In this document: piece after piece, positions 25,445 to 34,841 of the stretch
Layout: every line of letters begins with the position of its first letter
How positions within the stretch are numbered: position 1 is the first letter of the stretch
NCBI GenBank assembly: GCA_017512365.1
Contig: JAFWGQ010000047.1
Coordinates: forward strand, 52,016 to 116,015
DNA from: Mogibacterium sp.
GTDB lineage: Bacteria; Bacillota; Clostridia; Peptostreptococcales; Anaerovoracaceae
Length of the DNA: 64,000 nucleotides
Reading direction: 5' to 3'
Made by a program: the position numbers and the translations under genes
Notes under the pieces: generated by a model
What the model was told of the DNA's origin: nothing
The model's database searches: none
The model's input: only the letters and a program-made list of their open reading frames with translations

Positions 25445-27475
25445 TCAGAAGATCGGCATGAACGAAGCTGATCCGTCTTCATTGAAGGTTATGGTTCCTC
25501 TTTTTATCCCGTCATCAAACAGCTTTTCCACGACCTGATGCAGCCTTCCGTTCTTGAGACTGGTCATCAGGCTGTCGTAATCCGTTCTGACGAGCAGCGT
25601 GTCATATATATACGCCCTCACCTTGCGGCGGGTGGACATGTCCACTCTTACAAAATACATGTCAGCCTTTGTCATGGCCTTGATGAGAGCAACGGTCTCC
25701 CTGAATTTCTTCTCATCCTCTGTCCCAAGGGGTTCTCCGAGCTTGATGCGGTTTACCACGTTGCCCTCGACCAGGGTCTGTCTCGGCTTGTTCCTGGTCT
25801 TCTTGAGCAGTATCCCGTCCTCGTCCATTATGAGATAGTCGTCGTCGTATCTGAATGCGAACTTCTCCTGCCTCTCCCTGACTTTTATCACGAGAGTCGA
25901 CGGCAGCCTGCGCGAGACCGTCGCGCTTTTGATGTACGGGTTCTGTTTGAGATAAGCCGTGATCTCATCCTTATTGGCGTGATAGATGATGTTCTTGCCC
26001 GGCACGGCGTGAGCCATGTTTATTATCTCTTCCGTCGTATAATGCGAATTGCCGCGCACCTCTATGGAATCCACCGTGAACACGGGCGACAGCGAGAACA
26101 GAGCCGCGGCTATCGTGACCAGCAGAGTTATGGACACCGTATAGAACTTCGTCCTGAAGCTCCTTCTCTTTCTGTCCTTTTCGCTTCTGCGGGCAGCTAT
26201 CCTTTCCCTGAGTTCTCCGAGCTCCTCATGCTCGGGAGGAAGACCGTACAGCGTGCGGGCGAGTTCCTCCTCGCTGAGCTGACCGCTCTGCTGAGCGGCG
26301 TCCTCGCCGCCGTCGTCCTCAGGTCCGTCAGATCCGACATGCTCTTCAGGTCCGTCGGGTCCTTCCGGTCCCGTAAGCGGCTCCCTGCCGCATACGGTCC
26401 TGTATATGATGTCGGTCGCATGCACGGGCGCTATGCTCCTGCTCGCCTCCGCCATCTCTCTTATCCTGTCCCTGTTGTTGTCGAGGTCCGCAAGCGCGTC
26501 CAGCACCCTGTTGGCGGTATCCGCACCCTCTCTTATGATCAGCGCTCCGCCCGCGTCGGCAACGGCCTTTGCGTTGTAGTACTGATGGTCCGCGGTCACG
26601 TTCGGAGACGGGATGAATACAGCCGCCCTTCCGACCATGGTGGTCTCAGCCGTAGAAAGCGCCCCGCTCCTGCTGATTATGATGTCGGAGGCCGAAAGCG
26701 TCTCAGGCATGTCGCTGATGTATGCGCTTATCCTTACGTTCTCAGGAGCGAAGCCCTCCTCCGCGAGCCTTTTGCTTATCTCATCGTAATACTCGTTTCC
26801 GGTGCCCCAGATCACGGTATAGCCTTCCTTGTCCGCGTATTTTCCGGCCACGGCCTCGCCTATGGCGTTGGTCGTTTCAGATCCCAGACTTCCGCCGAAG
26901 ACCATTATCACAAGGTCGTTCTGAAAGATCCCCAGCGCGTCCCTGTCGGCCTCTCTGCTCCTGCCGCGGAATTCCGCCCTGACCGGATTGCCGCTGTATA
27001 CTATGTTTTTCCTCGATCCGAAATACTGTCTCGCAGATTCGAATCCCAGGAATACAGTTCTGGCAAAGCCGGCTGCCATCTTGTTGGACACTCCCGGATA
27101 TCCGTTCTGTTCGTGTATGTAGACCGGCACCCTCAGCTTTCTGGCTGCCAGCACTACCGGAACGCTGACGAAGCTGCCGGTGCTTATGACGGCGTCGGGT
27201 CTGAACTCCTTCAGTATCCTGAGAGCCTCGTCCCTCCCCTTCAGTGTGCGTTTTACTGTATTGTAAAGCCTCGCCGGATTGCTCCTGTCGAGGCCCGTCG
27301 CCTCGACCTCGTAGAGCCTGTATCCGTGAGCAGGTATTATCTCCCTTTCGAGAGGCTCGCCGCAGGCAATGTAGATGATCTCGCAGCCCGGATCCTCCTG
27401 TCTGAATTTGTCGCCTATGGCGAGCGCGGGATATATATGGCCTCCCGTGCACCCTCCGGTCAGTACTATCCTCAT
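25445..27475 (-). CDS. MurG-FtsQ (DivIB) fusion protein
   Basis: A single 676-codon frame. Residues 1-362 are MurG, the UDP-GlcNAc transferase that completes lipid II: TGGCTGGHIYPALAI, STGSFVSVPV, HEQNGYPGVSNK, FGGSLGS, SRSGALSTAE. Residues 363-440 are a Gly/Pro/Glu-rich linker passing into a basic segment. Residues 444-463 are one membrane helix. The rest is the extracytoplasmic FtsQ/DivIB part with a POTRA domain (VDSIEVRGNSHYTTEEIIN, SATVSRRLPSTLVIKV) and beta domain. There is no Met codon between residues 341 and 487, so FtsQ cannot start from an internal ATG before its helix. The topology is consistent: MurG works on the cytoplasmic face, where the FtsQ N-terminus lies. Its ATG overlaps the ftsW stop (ATGA). 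Confidence 0.9.
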   Translation of the reverse strand: MRIVLTGGCTGGHIYPALAIGDKFRQEDPGCEIIYIACGEPLEREIIPAHGYRLYEVEATGLDRSNPARLYNTVKRTLKGRDEALRILKEFRPDAVISTGSFVSVPVVLAARKLRVPVYIHEQNGYPGVSNKMAAGFARTVFLGFESARQYFGSRKNIVYSGNPVRAEFRGRSREADRDALGIFQNDLVIMVFGGSLGSETTNAIGEAVAGKYADKEGYTVIWGTGNEYYDEISKRLAEEGFAPENVRISAYISDMPETLSASDIIISRSGALSTAETTMVGRAAVFIPSPNVTADHQYYNAKAVADAGGALIIREGADTANRVLDALADLDNNRDRIREMAEASRSIAPVHATDIIYRTVCGREPLTGPEGPDGPEEHVGSDGPEDDGGEDAAQQSGQLSEEELARTLYGLPPEHEELGELRERIAARRSEKDRKRRSFRTKFYTVSITLLVTIAAALFSLSPVFTVDSIEVRGNSHYTTEEIINMAHAVPGKNIIYHANKDEITAYLKQNPYIKSATVSRRLPSTLVIKVRERQEKFAFRYDDDYLIMDEDGILLKKTRNKPRQTLVEGNVVNRIKLGEPLGTEDEKKFRETVALIKAMTKADMYFVRVDMSTRRKVRAYIYDTLLVRTDYDSLMTSLKNGRLHQVVEKLFDDGIKRGTITFNEDGSASFMPIF

Positions 27476-28728
27476 GATCTCTTCACCGCCTTGCGCTTTC
27501 CCTTTGAAATGTTGAGGGCTATGCCTATGGCTATCATGAACGACCAGATGGACGTGCCTCCGTAGCTGATGAACGGCAGCGTGATGCCCGTGGCAGGCAT
27601 CGACGAAGTGACGACCGCGACGTTGATCACGACCTGGAGGCCGAGCATTACGGCAACTCCCGTCGCGAGATAGAATCCGAGTCTGTCGCGCGCCTTCAGG
27701 GCTATCATGATCAGCCTTGTGATAAGGATGATATATACAAGCATGAGGATCACGAAGCCTATGAATCCGAGTTCCTCCCCGAGCACGGCGAGTATGAAGT
27801 CGTTCTGAGGTTCAGGCAGATACAGGTTCTTTGCTACGCTGCGCCCGAATCCGAGGCCCTTCAGTCCGCCGTTCCCGAGGGCGATGAGCCCCTGCGACAC
27901 CTGATATCCGTCGCCCTGCCTGTCGGCGAACGGATCCGTAAAGCTGGTTATCCTCCTGTACCAGTGGTAGGGAGTCTTGGCGGTGATTATGTAGAAATAT
28001 CCGGCCACTCCCGCCGCCGCAGGAAGGGCGAGGAACAGAAGGTTGAGACCCGCCACCAGCATTATCGCTCCCATGATGAATACGATAACGATGGCCGTGG
28101 AAAGATTAGGCTGCCTTACGATAAGGATGAAGTGGGCGATCATTACCGCAAAGAGTACGGTCAGTCCCCTGAACGACCGGATATTGTCGGGATCCTTTGC
28201 CAGGAACACCGATGTAAAGATGATCATCGCCACCTTGGAGAATTCACTCGGCGTTACCCTTACTCCGAATACGGATATCCATCTCTGGGCGTTGTTGACG
28301 GAGCTTCCGATGAACATGACCATTACCAGAAGCCCCAGGCTTGCCAGCATGATGATGTCCGCCAGCTTCATGTATACGTGGTAGTCGATGTTTGCTGTGA
28401 TGAGCAGGATAAGAAACCCCGTCAGCACGAAAAACAGCTGTCTGAAGAGATAATACGTCGGATCGGGATCCGTAGTGTTGATCGTCTGGTAATAGCCCGC
28501 GCTGAACACCATCGCCACCCCGAAGAACGAGAGCATCACGACAAGAAGGACCACGGTAAAATCGTAGCCTCCTATGACGCGGCCCAGTCCGGTCCCGAAG
28601 GATCTGGCCTCGTCGGCTATCTCCCTGCCGCGTCTGCTCCTTCTCTCGCGCCGGGCGGCCTTTCTGATCTCAGCCTTCTCGGCCCTGCTGATCTTTTTCT
28701 TTTTTATCTCAGCATTTCTTTCAGACAT
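27472..28728 (-). CDS. ftsW: FtsW/SpoVE-family SEDS peptidoglycan polymerase
   Basis: A 418-residue protein with a basic cytoplasmic N-terminus of about 50 residues (KKKKISRAEKAEIRKAARRERR) and ten membrane helices. SEDS motifs include NAQRWISVFGVRVTPSEFSK, the loop YHWYRRITSFTDPFAD, VSQGLIALGNGGLKGLGFG, and NDFILAVLGEELGFIG. It polymerises lipid II together with the class B PBP encoded by ftsI in the same cluster. The start lies inside the murD end (25 bp overlap) and the stop overlaps murG/ftsQ by four bases. Confidence 0.93.
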   Translation of the reverse strand: MSERNAEIKKKKISRAEKAEIRKAARRERRSRRGREIADEARSFGTGLGRVIGGYDFTVVLLVVMLSFFGVAMVFSAGYYQTINTTDPDPTYYLFRQLFFVLTGFLILLITANIDYHVYMKLADIIMLASLGLLVMVMFIGSSVNNAQRWISVFGVRVTPSEFSKVAMIIFTSVFLAKDPDNIRSFRGLTVLFAVMIAHFILIVRQPNLSTAIVIVFIMGAIMLVAGLNLLFLALPAAAGVAGYFYIITAKTPYHWYRRITSFTDPFADRQGDGYQVSQGLIALGNGGLKGLGFGRSVAKNLYLPEPQNDFILAVLGEELGFIGFVILMLVYIILITRLIMIALKARDRLGFYLATGVAVMLGLQVVINVAVVTSSMPATGITLPFISYGGTSIWSFMIAIGIALNISKGKRKAVKRS

Positions 28729-30089
28729 TCCTTGAAGTGTTTGCCTCTCTGTTCAAAGTTAGCGTACATGTCCCAGCTCGCGCACGCCGGGGAAAGCAGC
28801 ACCCTGTCTCCCGGTTCCGCAAGCTCCGCGGCTTTGCGCACGCATTCCGGCATGTCCCTGCACCTGTGGATGCGCGTGAATCCGTGCTGCCTGGCGCATT
28901 CCTCGATTATGCCGGCGTCTCTTCCGAGAAGTATCAGTTCCCTGACGGATCCGTCAAGGTTCCCGGCTAAAGCTGTGAAATCCTGTCCCTTGCCGTCACC
29001 TCCGGCTATGAGTATTATCCTGTCCCTGAGCGCCCTGATCGCTATGACCGCAGCGTCGACGTTGGTGCCCTTCGAATCGTTGTAGTAGTCCACGCCGTCG
29101 ATCGTGCCGCAGTATTCTATCCTGTGCTCGACTCCCCCGAACGCCTTTACGGTCTTCGAGATCACTTCGGCATCTATGCCCGCAAAGAAGCATATCGCTG
29201 CGGCAGCAAGCACGTTCTCGACATTGTGATCGCCTATTATCTGCAGCTCTGATCTGTCGCATATGAGGCGGTCATTTCCGCCCAGGTCCCTGACCATGAT
29301 CTTCGTGCCGTCGAGGAACGCTCCGCATTCAGGCTTCTGCGTCATGCTGAACGGGATGACCCTCGCTGCTGTCCTTCCCGCCAGCGCACAGACCTTCTCA
29401 TCATCCATGTTGATTATGAGGAAGTCGTCCGGTCCCTGATTATCGGCTATCCTGGCCTTGATGCGGCCGTAGTTCTCCATCGTTCCGTGCCTGTTGAGGT
29501 GGTCCGGAGTCAGATTGAGTATGGCCGATACCCTCGGCCTGAAGTCGACGGTGGTCTCGAGCTGGAACGAAGATACCTCCGTGACCAGCCAGTCATCCGG
29601 ACTCGTTCCGACCGACGCGGTCACTACCGGGTTCCCGATATTGCCGACAACTGATGTGTTCCTCCCGTCAGCCTCGAATATCTCTCCCACAAGTGTGGTC
29701 GTCGTCGTCTTTCCGTTCGTTCCCGTGATGGCGGCAAAGCTGCCCTCCCCGAGCCTGTACGCGAGTTCGAGCTCCCCTATTATCTCTGTTCCGTTCTCCC
29801 GCGCCTTCTGTACGAATCCGATGTCCGTCGGAACTCCCGGGCTCATGACGATCATGTCATATATGCTCATGTCGGCAGGTTCTGTTCCGAGCCACGCCTT
29901 TATTCCGTTGTTCTGCATGTGGCGGAGCACCTGGGTGTTGAGTTTGTCGGCCGAAGCCGAATCCTGGACGCTTACCTCAGCGCCGCATTCGCTCAGAGCC
30001 GTCACAGCCGCTTTGCCCGATTTGCCCAGGCCGACGACCAGCACTTTCTTTCCCTTCAGTTCCCGTCTGTATTCTTCTCCTCTTTTCAT
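28704..30089 (-). CDS. murD: UDP-N-acetylmuramoyl-L-alanine:D-glutamate ligase
   Basis: A 461-residue Mur ligase that adds D-Glu to UDP-MurNAc-L-Ala. Visible are the N-terminal Rossmann motif (KVLVVGLGKSGKAAV), the P-loop TGTNGKTTTTTLV, NLTPDHLNRHGTM, EHRIEYCGTIDGVDYYNDSKGTN and the C-terminal LLSPACASWDMYANFEQRG. All are typical of MurD. It is placed between mraY and ftsW, the usual order. Confidence 0.96.
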   Translation of the reverse strand: MKRGEEYRRELKGKKVLVVGLGKSGKAAVTALSECGAEVSVQDSASADKLNTQVLRHMQNNGIKAWLGTEPADMSIYDMIVMSPGVPTDIGFVQKARENGTEIIGELELAYRLGEGSFAAITGTNGKTTTTTLVGEIFEADGRNTSVVGNIGNPVVTASVGTSPDDWLVTEVSSFQLETTVDFRPRVSAILNLTPDHLNRHGTMENYGRIKARIADNQGPDDFLIINMDDEKVCALAGRTAARVIPFSMTQKPECGAFLDGTKIMVRDLGGNDRLICDRSELQIIGDHNVENVLAAAAICFFAGIDAEVISKTVKAFGGVEHRIEYCGTIDGVDYYNDSKGTNVDAAVIAIRALRDRIILIAGGDGKGQDFTALAGNLDGSVRELILLGRDAGIIEECARQHGFTRIHRCRDMPECVRKAAELAEPGDRVLLSPACASWDMYANFEQRGKHFKECLKEMLR

Positions 30090-30107
30090 CCTTACTATAT
30101 TCCCCTT

Positions 30108-31094
30108 CTATACGACTGAAATAACGGCAATGACGCAGCACACGAAGGTGAACAGGCAGAATACCCTGACCACCTTGGTCTCGTGCCATCCTCCGAGTTC
30201 AAAATGATGGTGTATCGGCGCCATCCTGAAAACTCTTTTGCCGCCCGTTTTTTTAAAGTATGTGACCTGGATGATCACCGAAAGAGCCTCTATCACGTAT
30301 ATGAGTCCCGCTATCGGCAGCACCCACTCCATTCGTCCCACTATGGCCGTAGCCGACAGAACGCCTCCGAGAGCCATCGATCCCGTATCTCCCATGAATA
30401 TCTGCGCCGGATAGCGGTTATAGAGCAGGAATCCCAGCGCCGCTCCGAAAACAGCCTGTCCCGAGACTGCCATCGCCTCATAGCCCGTTCCCATTATCAT
30501 TCCGATCACGGCGAACGCGCAGGCGACGATGGAGGACGTGCTCGACGCGAGTCCGTCAAGTCCGTCGGTAAGGTTCACCGCATTGGCCATCGCGACCTCT
30601 ATGAACACGACGAAAGGTATGTACAGCCAGTCCAGATCGACCGTTACGCGGACGAAAGGAATGAGTACCGTTGTTCCCTCCTTTATCATCATGAACACTG
30701 CGAGAGCCGCTCCGAACAGGATCTGCAGCAGCAGTTTTTGCTTCGGCGTCAGTCCCTCGTTCTGCTTCTTTGCTATCTTGTTGTAGTCATCTATGAAGCC
30801 GATCGCGCCGAAGGCGTACATGCTGAGCAGTACTGCGATCTTGGGCGCCGTCTCGCTGCCCGGCAGGAACATGCTTATGACCACGGCGACTGTAATGCCC
30901 GCGGCGATGGCGATACCGCCCATCGTCGGCGTGCCCGCCTTGCTGAGGTGGGCTTCAGGGCCTTCTTCTCTTATGAACTGCCCGAACTGCTTTTTTCTGA
31001 GCAGCGGTATCATCCTGCCGGTGACCAGCATGGTTACCGCGAACGCCGCAGCTGCTATCATCGCGTATGTTGCCGCTCCGTGTACTTCATTCAT
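30108..31094 (-). CDS. mraY: Phospho-MurNAc-pentapeptide translocase MraY
   Basis: A 328-residue integral membrane enzyme that makes lipid I from UDP-MurNAc-pentapeptide and undecaprenyl phosphate. Conserved motifs are GTPTMGGIAI, FIDDYNKIAKKQNEGLT (the catalytic aspartates), AVNLTDGLDGLA, MGDTGSMALGG and PIHHHFELGGWHE. Ten helices fit the family. It has AGGAG before ATG 31094 and lies directly before murD. Confidence 0.97.
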   Translation of the reverse strand: MNEVHGAATYAMIAAAAFAVTMLVTGRMIPLLRKKQFGQFIREEGPEAHLSKAGTPTMGGIAIAAGITVAVVISMFLPGSETAPKIAVLLSMYAFGAIGFIDDYNKIAKKQNEGLTPKQKLLLQILFGAALAVFMMIKEGTTVLIPFVRVTVDLDWLYIPFVVFIEVAMANAVNLTDGLDGLASSTSSIVACAFAVIGMIMGTGYEAMAVSGQAVFGAALGFLLYNRYPAQIFMGDTGSMALGGVLSATAIVGRMEWVLPIAGLIYVIEALSVIIQVTYFKKTGGKRVFRMAPIHHHFELGGWHETKVVRVFCLFTFVCCVIAVISVV

Positions 31095-31123
31095 CTATCT
31101 CTTCTCCTGTCAAGTGCGTTTCG

Positions 31124-33334
31124 TCATTCGCTGTATATATATACTGTCGAGCCCTCGTCCGCTTTCGTGCCGGCTTTAGGATGCTGGTCTACCACCACGA
31201 ACGACTGCCCTTCAGAAGTCTCCGGCATCACAGTGCACTTGAGACCGCTGTATCTGATATTCCTCTCGGCGTCCGAACTGTCCATCCCCGTCACGTCAGG
31301 GACGGTCACCTGTTTTTCTTTGGTCTCCTCTTCTTCGCTCTTTGTATAGACAGGCTCAACGCCCAGGTACTTCAGGGTCTTCTCCATGACCTCCTTGACT
31401 ACAGGACCGGCCGTATAGGCTCCGTACTGTCCCTTAGTAGGCCTGTATACGATGACTATCATGGATATCTGCGGATCGTCCATCGGCGCCATCGCTACGA
31501 AGGACGCGTTCGTGGCGTCGCTGTATGTAGTTCCGGATACGCGGTTGGCCGTACCGGTCTTTCCTCCGACCCTGTAGCCCGGAACGTACGCGGTCGTGCC
31601 GCCGGCCTCATCGCTGGAAACATAGTACTCCATTATGTCGCGGAGCTTGTCCGCAGTGCCTTCAGACACTACCTGCCTGACCTTCACGTCCCCGATCTCC
31701 TGCACGGTATTGCCGTCCTCATCCAGGATCTTCTTTACGACCTTCGGCTTCATCAGGACGCCTCCGTTGCCGAAGCAGTTGACTGCGCAAAGCAGCTGCA
31801 GCGGCGTGATGGCTATGCCCTGTCCGTAGCCCGTGGTAGCCAGATCCACATCAGGCATCGTTTCCGGATCCTTTACGATGGAGTAGCCCTCGCCCGGAAG
31901 GTCTACTCCGGTCTGGTCGGTCAGGCCGAAGAGGTCTATGTAGTTGTAGAACGTCGGGCCTCCCATGTCGAGAGCGACCTTTGCCAGACCCGGATTGCAG
32001 GAATGACCGACCGCTGTCTTGAGGTCCTGCCAGCCGTGAGAGCCGAGACAGTGCAGATACCAGCCGTCTACGTAGATGCTCCCGTCGCAGTAGTATCTGG
32101 ATTTGGAGTTGGCGCTGCCCGATTCCAGAGCGGAGGCCGCGGTTATGAGCTTGAAGGTCGAGCCCGGCTCGTAGATATCGCTCACCGCCGTTATCGTCCA
32201 CATTCTGCTCAGATAATCGGTCTGTTCTTCCGGACTCATCTTTTTGAATTTCTTCTTTTCTTCCGGATCCGAAGGCTCCGAGGAATTATTCGGGTCGTAT
32301 TCCGGAGAGGTCGCCATGGCGAGTATGTCGCCGGTCTTCGGGTTCATCACTATGCAGGTGATCGCATCCGCGCCGGTCTTGTCCATGCCCGTCTCAAGCG
32401 CGTCCTCGACGAAGTGCTGTATGACGGAATCGATGGTCGTCACTATGCTCCTGCCGTTCTGAGCCTTGTAGTATCTGGCCTTTCCGTTTGAGAGCGTATC
32501 TCCGTTGTTGTCCGTAAGCCTTACGGTCCTGCCCTTTACCCCCGCGAGCGTCGAATTGTATTCGTACTCAAGACCGGAGCGTCCCACGTTATCGGCGTTT
32601 ACTCCGCCGAGCACCTGTGCCGCGAACGCACCGTTCGGGTAGTATCTGGCAGCCCTGGTCTTGACCGTGACGTTGTTTCCGAACTGCTTTTCGGCCTCCT
32701 CCACCTGTTCTCTTGTAAGACCGTCAGCCAGGAGCACGAGGTTTTCGTCTCCCTCAAGAAGCTTCCTTATCTCCTCTCTGTCCTTTCCGCATATCTCCGA
32801 AAGCCTGGTAAGAGTCTTGCCCTTGTCAGTGACGCTTATGCTCTCATCCTTGTAAAGATACTGCGTGTACGCGTAGAGCTCGTATTCCGTCACGGATTCA
32901 GCCAGAGTCGTCATCTGCGCGTCATATATCGAGCCTCTGACCGGATCGATCTCGGTATCCACCTTCTGCATCTCGGCAGCCATGGTCCTGAGCTCATCGG
33001 ATCTATATATCTGCCAGTATCCCATGCGCAGGATGAGAACGCTCATGCAGATCAGGATAAAAGCAAAACCGCCCGCGAGTCTCCACCGGTTGCCGGCAGT
33101 TACGCGGTCAGCGTTGGTCTTTTCGTAGAGCCGTACGCGCTTCTCTTCTGTCTTTTTATCCTTTTTGGATACTTTGCGTCCGGCTCCGGACTCCTTCTTC
33201 CCGGACTTTTTCGCTTTCCCGGCTTCGGCTTTCTGCGCCTTCGCTTCTTCTTTGCGTGCGGTGCGCGCAGCCTCGGCGTCCCTTCTGGCCTGACTCTTCT
33301 TTTTAAGTTTTTCCCGCTTTCTGTCTGCCTTCAC
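31124..33334 (-). CDS. ftsI: Class B penicillin-binding protein (FtsI/PBP2B type) with PASTA domain
   Basis: A 736-residue division transpeptidase. An unusually long Lys/Ala/Glu-rich cytoplasmic tail (residues 1-80) precedes one membrane helix (about 85-105). The transpeptidase domain contains GSTFK (active Ser392, Lys395), the SCN triad and KTGTANR. One C-terminal PASTA domain (VTVPDVTGMDSSDAERNIR onward) may sense muropeptide or lipid II. The start is GTG 33334 with GGAGGG. It has its own promoter after a strong terminator, so it is separated transcriptionally from mraZ-rsmH-ftsL. Confidence 0.95.
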   Translation of the reverse strand: MKADRKREKLKKKSQARRDAEAARTARKEEAKAQKAEAGKAKKSGKKESGAGRKVSKKDKKTEEKRVRLYEKTNADRVTAGNRWRLAGGFAFILICMSVLILRMGYWQIYRSDELRTMAAEMQKVDTEIDPVRGSIYDAQMTTLAESVTEYELYAYTQYLYKDESISVTDKGKTLTRLSEICGKDREEIRKLLEGDENLVLLADGLTREQVEEAEKQFGNNVTVKTRAARYYPNGAFAAQVLGGVNADNVGRSGLEYEYNSTLAGVKGRTVRLTDNNGDTLSNGKARYYKAQNGRSIVTTIDSVIQHFVEDALETGMDKTGADAITCIVMNPKTGDILAMATSPEYDPNNSSEPSDPEEKKKFKKMSPEEQTDYLSRMWTITAVSDIYEPGSTFKLITAASALESGSANSKSRYYCDGSIYVDGWYLHCLGSHGWQDLKTAVGHSCNPGLAKVALDMGGPTFYNYIDLFGLTDQTGVDLPGEGYSIVKDPETMPDVDLATTGYGQGIAITPLQLLCAVNCFGNGGVLMKPKVVKKILDEDGNTVQEIGDVKVRQVVSEGTADKLRDIMEYYVSSDEAGGTTAYVPGYRVGGKTGTANRVSGTTYSDATNASFVAMAPMDDPQISMIVIVYRPTKGQYGAYTAGPVVKEVMEKTLKYLGVEPVYTKSEEEETKEKQVTVPDVTGMDSSDAERNIRYSGLKCTVMPETSEGQSFVVVDQHPKAGTKADEGSTVYIYSE

Positions 33335-33367
33335 TTTCCCTCCGTTTGGGCATACAAATACGGATAC

Positions 33368-33397
33368 ATTGTACTACATCTTGTATAGGTTTTTAAA
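33368..33397 (-). promoter_or_regulatory. Probable promoter of ftsI-mraY-murD-ftsW-murG/ftsQ
   Basis: TTTAAA (33392-33397) and TACAAT (33368-33373) are spaced 18 bp, between the ftsL terminator and the GTG start of ftsI. The -35 box is weak; the position is persuasive. Confidence 0.5.
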
Positions 33398-33433
33398 GTC
33401 CGATACAGTATTTAGTCAGATACATATCCTCCG

Positions 33434-33470
33434 GAAAAAAATGCCACCGAGCCGTTTCCGGGTCAGTGGC
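33434..33470 (-). terminator. Terminator between ftsL and ftsI
   Basis: Arms GCCACTGA and TCGGTGGC with an inner CCG-GAAA-CGG hairpin are followed by seven T residues on the leftward strand. It is strong and lies 22 bp after the ftsL stop, so the dcw cluster is split into two transcripts or attenuated here. Confidence 0.82.
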
Positions 33471-33492
33471 CTGTCATCAGTAAAATGTCCGA

Positions 33493-33864
33493 TCACTTGT
33501 ATGCTTCGGTCCTTATAGCTTCCGCAAGTCCCTTGTCGTCGTCATCGTCGTCCCCGAGTCTGATGCAGTTGTCCGGAGTCGGATATACCATGCCGAAATC
33601 CTCCGTCGCTACTTTTTCGATCCTGGTGACCTTTGTCTCCTCGACGATCTGGCTGTTCAGCGAATCTATCTCCGCCTGGATGTATGCGTTCTCTTCGGCG
33701 AGAACATTGTTCTCGTGCTGGATGATCGCTCCGTACGACCTCATTCCGATCAGCACGAACACGCCCAGCATGAAGACGGCAAGGAGCTTTATGAGACTTT
33801 TCCTGTCCGCTTTTATCCTTTCGATCCTTATTTTGTCCGATAGTATCCTGTCTTCCCTTGACAT
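33493..33864 (-). CDS. ftsL: FtsL-like septum protein
   Basis: A 123-residue bitopic protein: basic N-terminus, one helix (about 24-42), then an external leucine-zipper-like coiled coil (HENNVLAEENAYIQAEIDSLNSQI) and the conserved VEDFGM-type segment reading ATEDFGMVYPTPDN. It forms the divisome core with FtsQ and FtsB/DivIC. The tail contains six consecutive Asp (residues 105-110), an uncommon acidic patch. Identification rests on shape and on its place between rsmH and ftsI. Confidence 0.85.
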   Translation of the reverse strand: MSREDRILSDKIRIERIKADRKSLIKLLAVFMLGVFVLIGMRSYGAIIQHENNVLAEENAYIQAEIDSLNSQIVEETKVTRIEKVATEDFGMVYPTPDNCIRLGDDDDDDKGLAEAIRTEAYK

Positions 33865-33900
33865 CTTTGCATCCCCTGAAATAACCTGCAGTGTGTTTTA

Positions 33901-34833
33901 CTATAGTTTCTCGAGGACCCTCAGCTTGGCGCTTCTTGCCCTCGGGTTTTCCCCGGTCTCTTTTTCGCCCGGCACGACCGGCTTTTTCGTCACCCTTTTC
34001 ACGTCCGCCTTCTTTCCGCAGACGCATACCGGGAATTCCTTCGGACATGTGCACGGATCCAGTCTTTTTTCGAACCCGGTCTTGACTATCCTGTCCTCGA
34101 GAGAATGGAAAGTGATGATCGCTATCCTGCCCCCGCTTTCCAGCATGTCAGGGAGCTTCTCCACCGCTTCCCTCAGATGACCGAGCTCGTCGTTCACCTC
34201 TATCCTTATCGCCTGGAACGTCCTCTTGGCCGGATGAGGTCCCGTGCGTCTGGCCTTTGCCGGTATCGCAGCCTTTATGACTTCAGTCAGCCTGTCCGTC
34301 GAATCTATCGGCGAACCTGCCCTTTCCCTGACGATGAATTCCGCTATCCTGCGCGCCCATCGTTCTTCGCCGTACTCCTTTATGATCCTCGCGAGTTCCG
34401 CCTCGCTGTATCCGTTTACGACGTCGTAGGCCGTGAGCCTGTCAGACGCGTCCATCCTCATGTCCAGAGGCGCGTCGTTCATGTACGAGAAGCCTCTTTC
34501 GGGATTGTCCAGCTGATATGAGCTGACTCCCAGGTCGAGCAGTATGCCCGACACCTTTCCTCCCGCTGCCGCCGCTATCGCTGCGGTATCGCTGTAGTTG
34601 GCGTGTACGAAAGTCCTGCGGCATGTGTAAGGACTCAGTCTTTTCTCCGCAGCAGCCAGGGCTTCCGCATCCCTGTCGACCGCTATCAGATGTCCTTTTT
34701 CCGACAGCCTTTCGCAGATGCCCGATGAATGTCCGCCTCCGCCCGCAGTGCCGTCAACATACGTGCCGTCAGGCTTTACGGCGAGAGCCTCCATCACTTC
34801 ATCAAACAGTACGGGTACATGTTCGAATTCCAT
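33901..34833 (-). CDS. rsmH: 16S rRNA (cytosine-1402-N4)-methyltransferase
   Basis: A 310-residue enzyme (MraW) that methylates C1402 in the ribosomal decoding centre using S-adenosylmethionine. Motifs: [22 protein letters not shown] (SAM site), [46 protein letters not shown] and [15 protein letters not shown] CxC-x-x-x-F-x-x-CxC cluster near the C-terminus ([16 protein letters not shown]) could bind zinc. It is eight bases after mraZ. Confidence 0.97.
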   Translation of the reverse strand: MEFEHVPVLFDEVMEALAVKPDGTYVDGTAGGGGHSSGICERLSEKGHLIAVDRDAEALAAAEKRLSPYTCRRTFVHANYSDTAAIAAAAGGKVSGILLDLGVSSYQLDNPERGFSYMNDAPLDMRMDASDRLTAYDVVNGYSEAELARIIKEYGEERWARRIAEFIVRERAGSPIDSTDRLTEVIKAAIPAKARRTGPHPAKRTFQAIRIEVNDELGHLREAVEKLPDMLESGGRIAIITFHSLEDRIVKTGFEKRLDPCTCPKEFPVCVCGKKADVKRVTKKPVVPGEKETGENPRARSAKLRVLEKL

Positions 34834-34841
34834 GTTTCCAC

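Noticed and set aside
25388-27475. Possibility that the MurG-FtsQ fusion is a missed stop between two genes
   Set aside because: The frame is open throughout and has no ATG near the FtsQ start. A sequencing error cannot be excluded without reads, but nothing in the sequence suggests one.
25538-27565. A 675-codon open frame on the + strand opposite murG/ftsQ
   Set aside because: The composition is implausible for a protein, and the true MurG and FtsQ motifs lie on the - strand.
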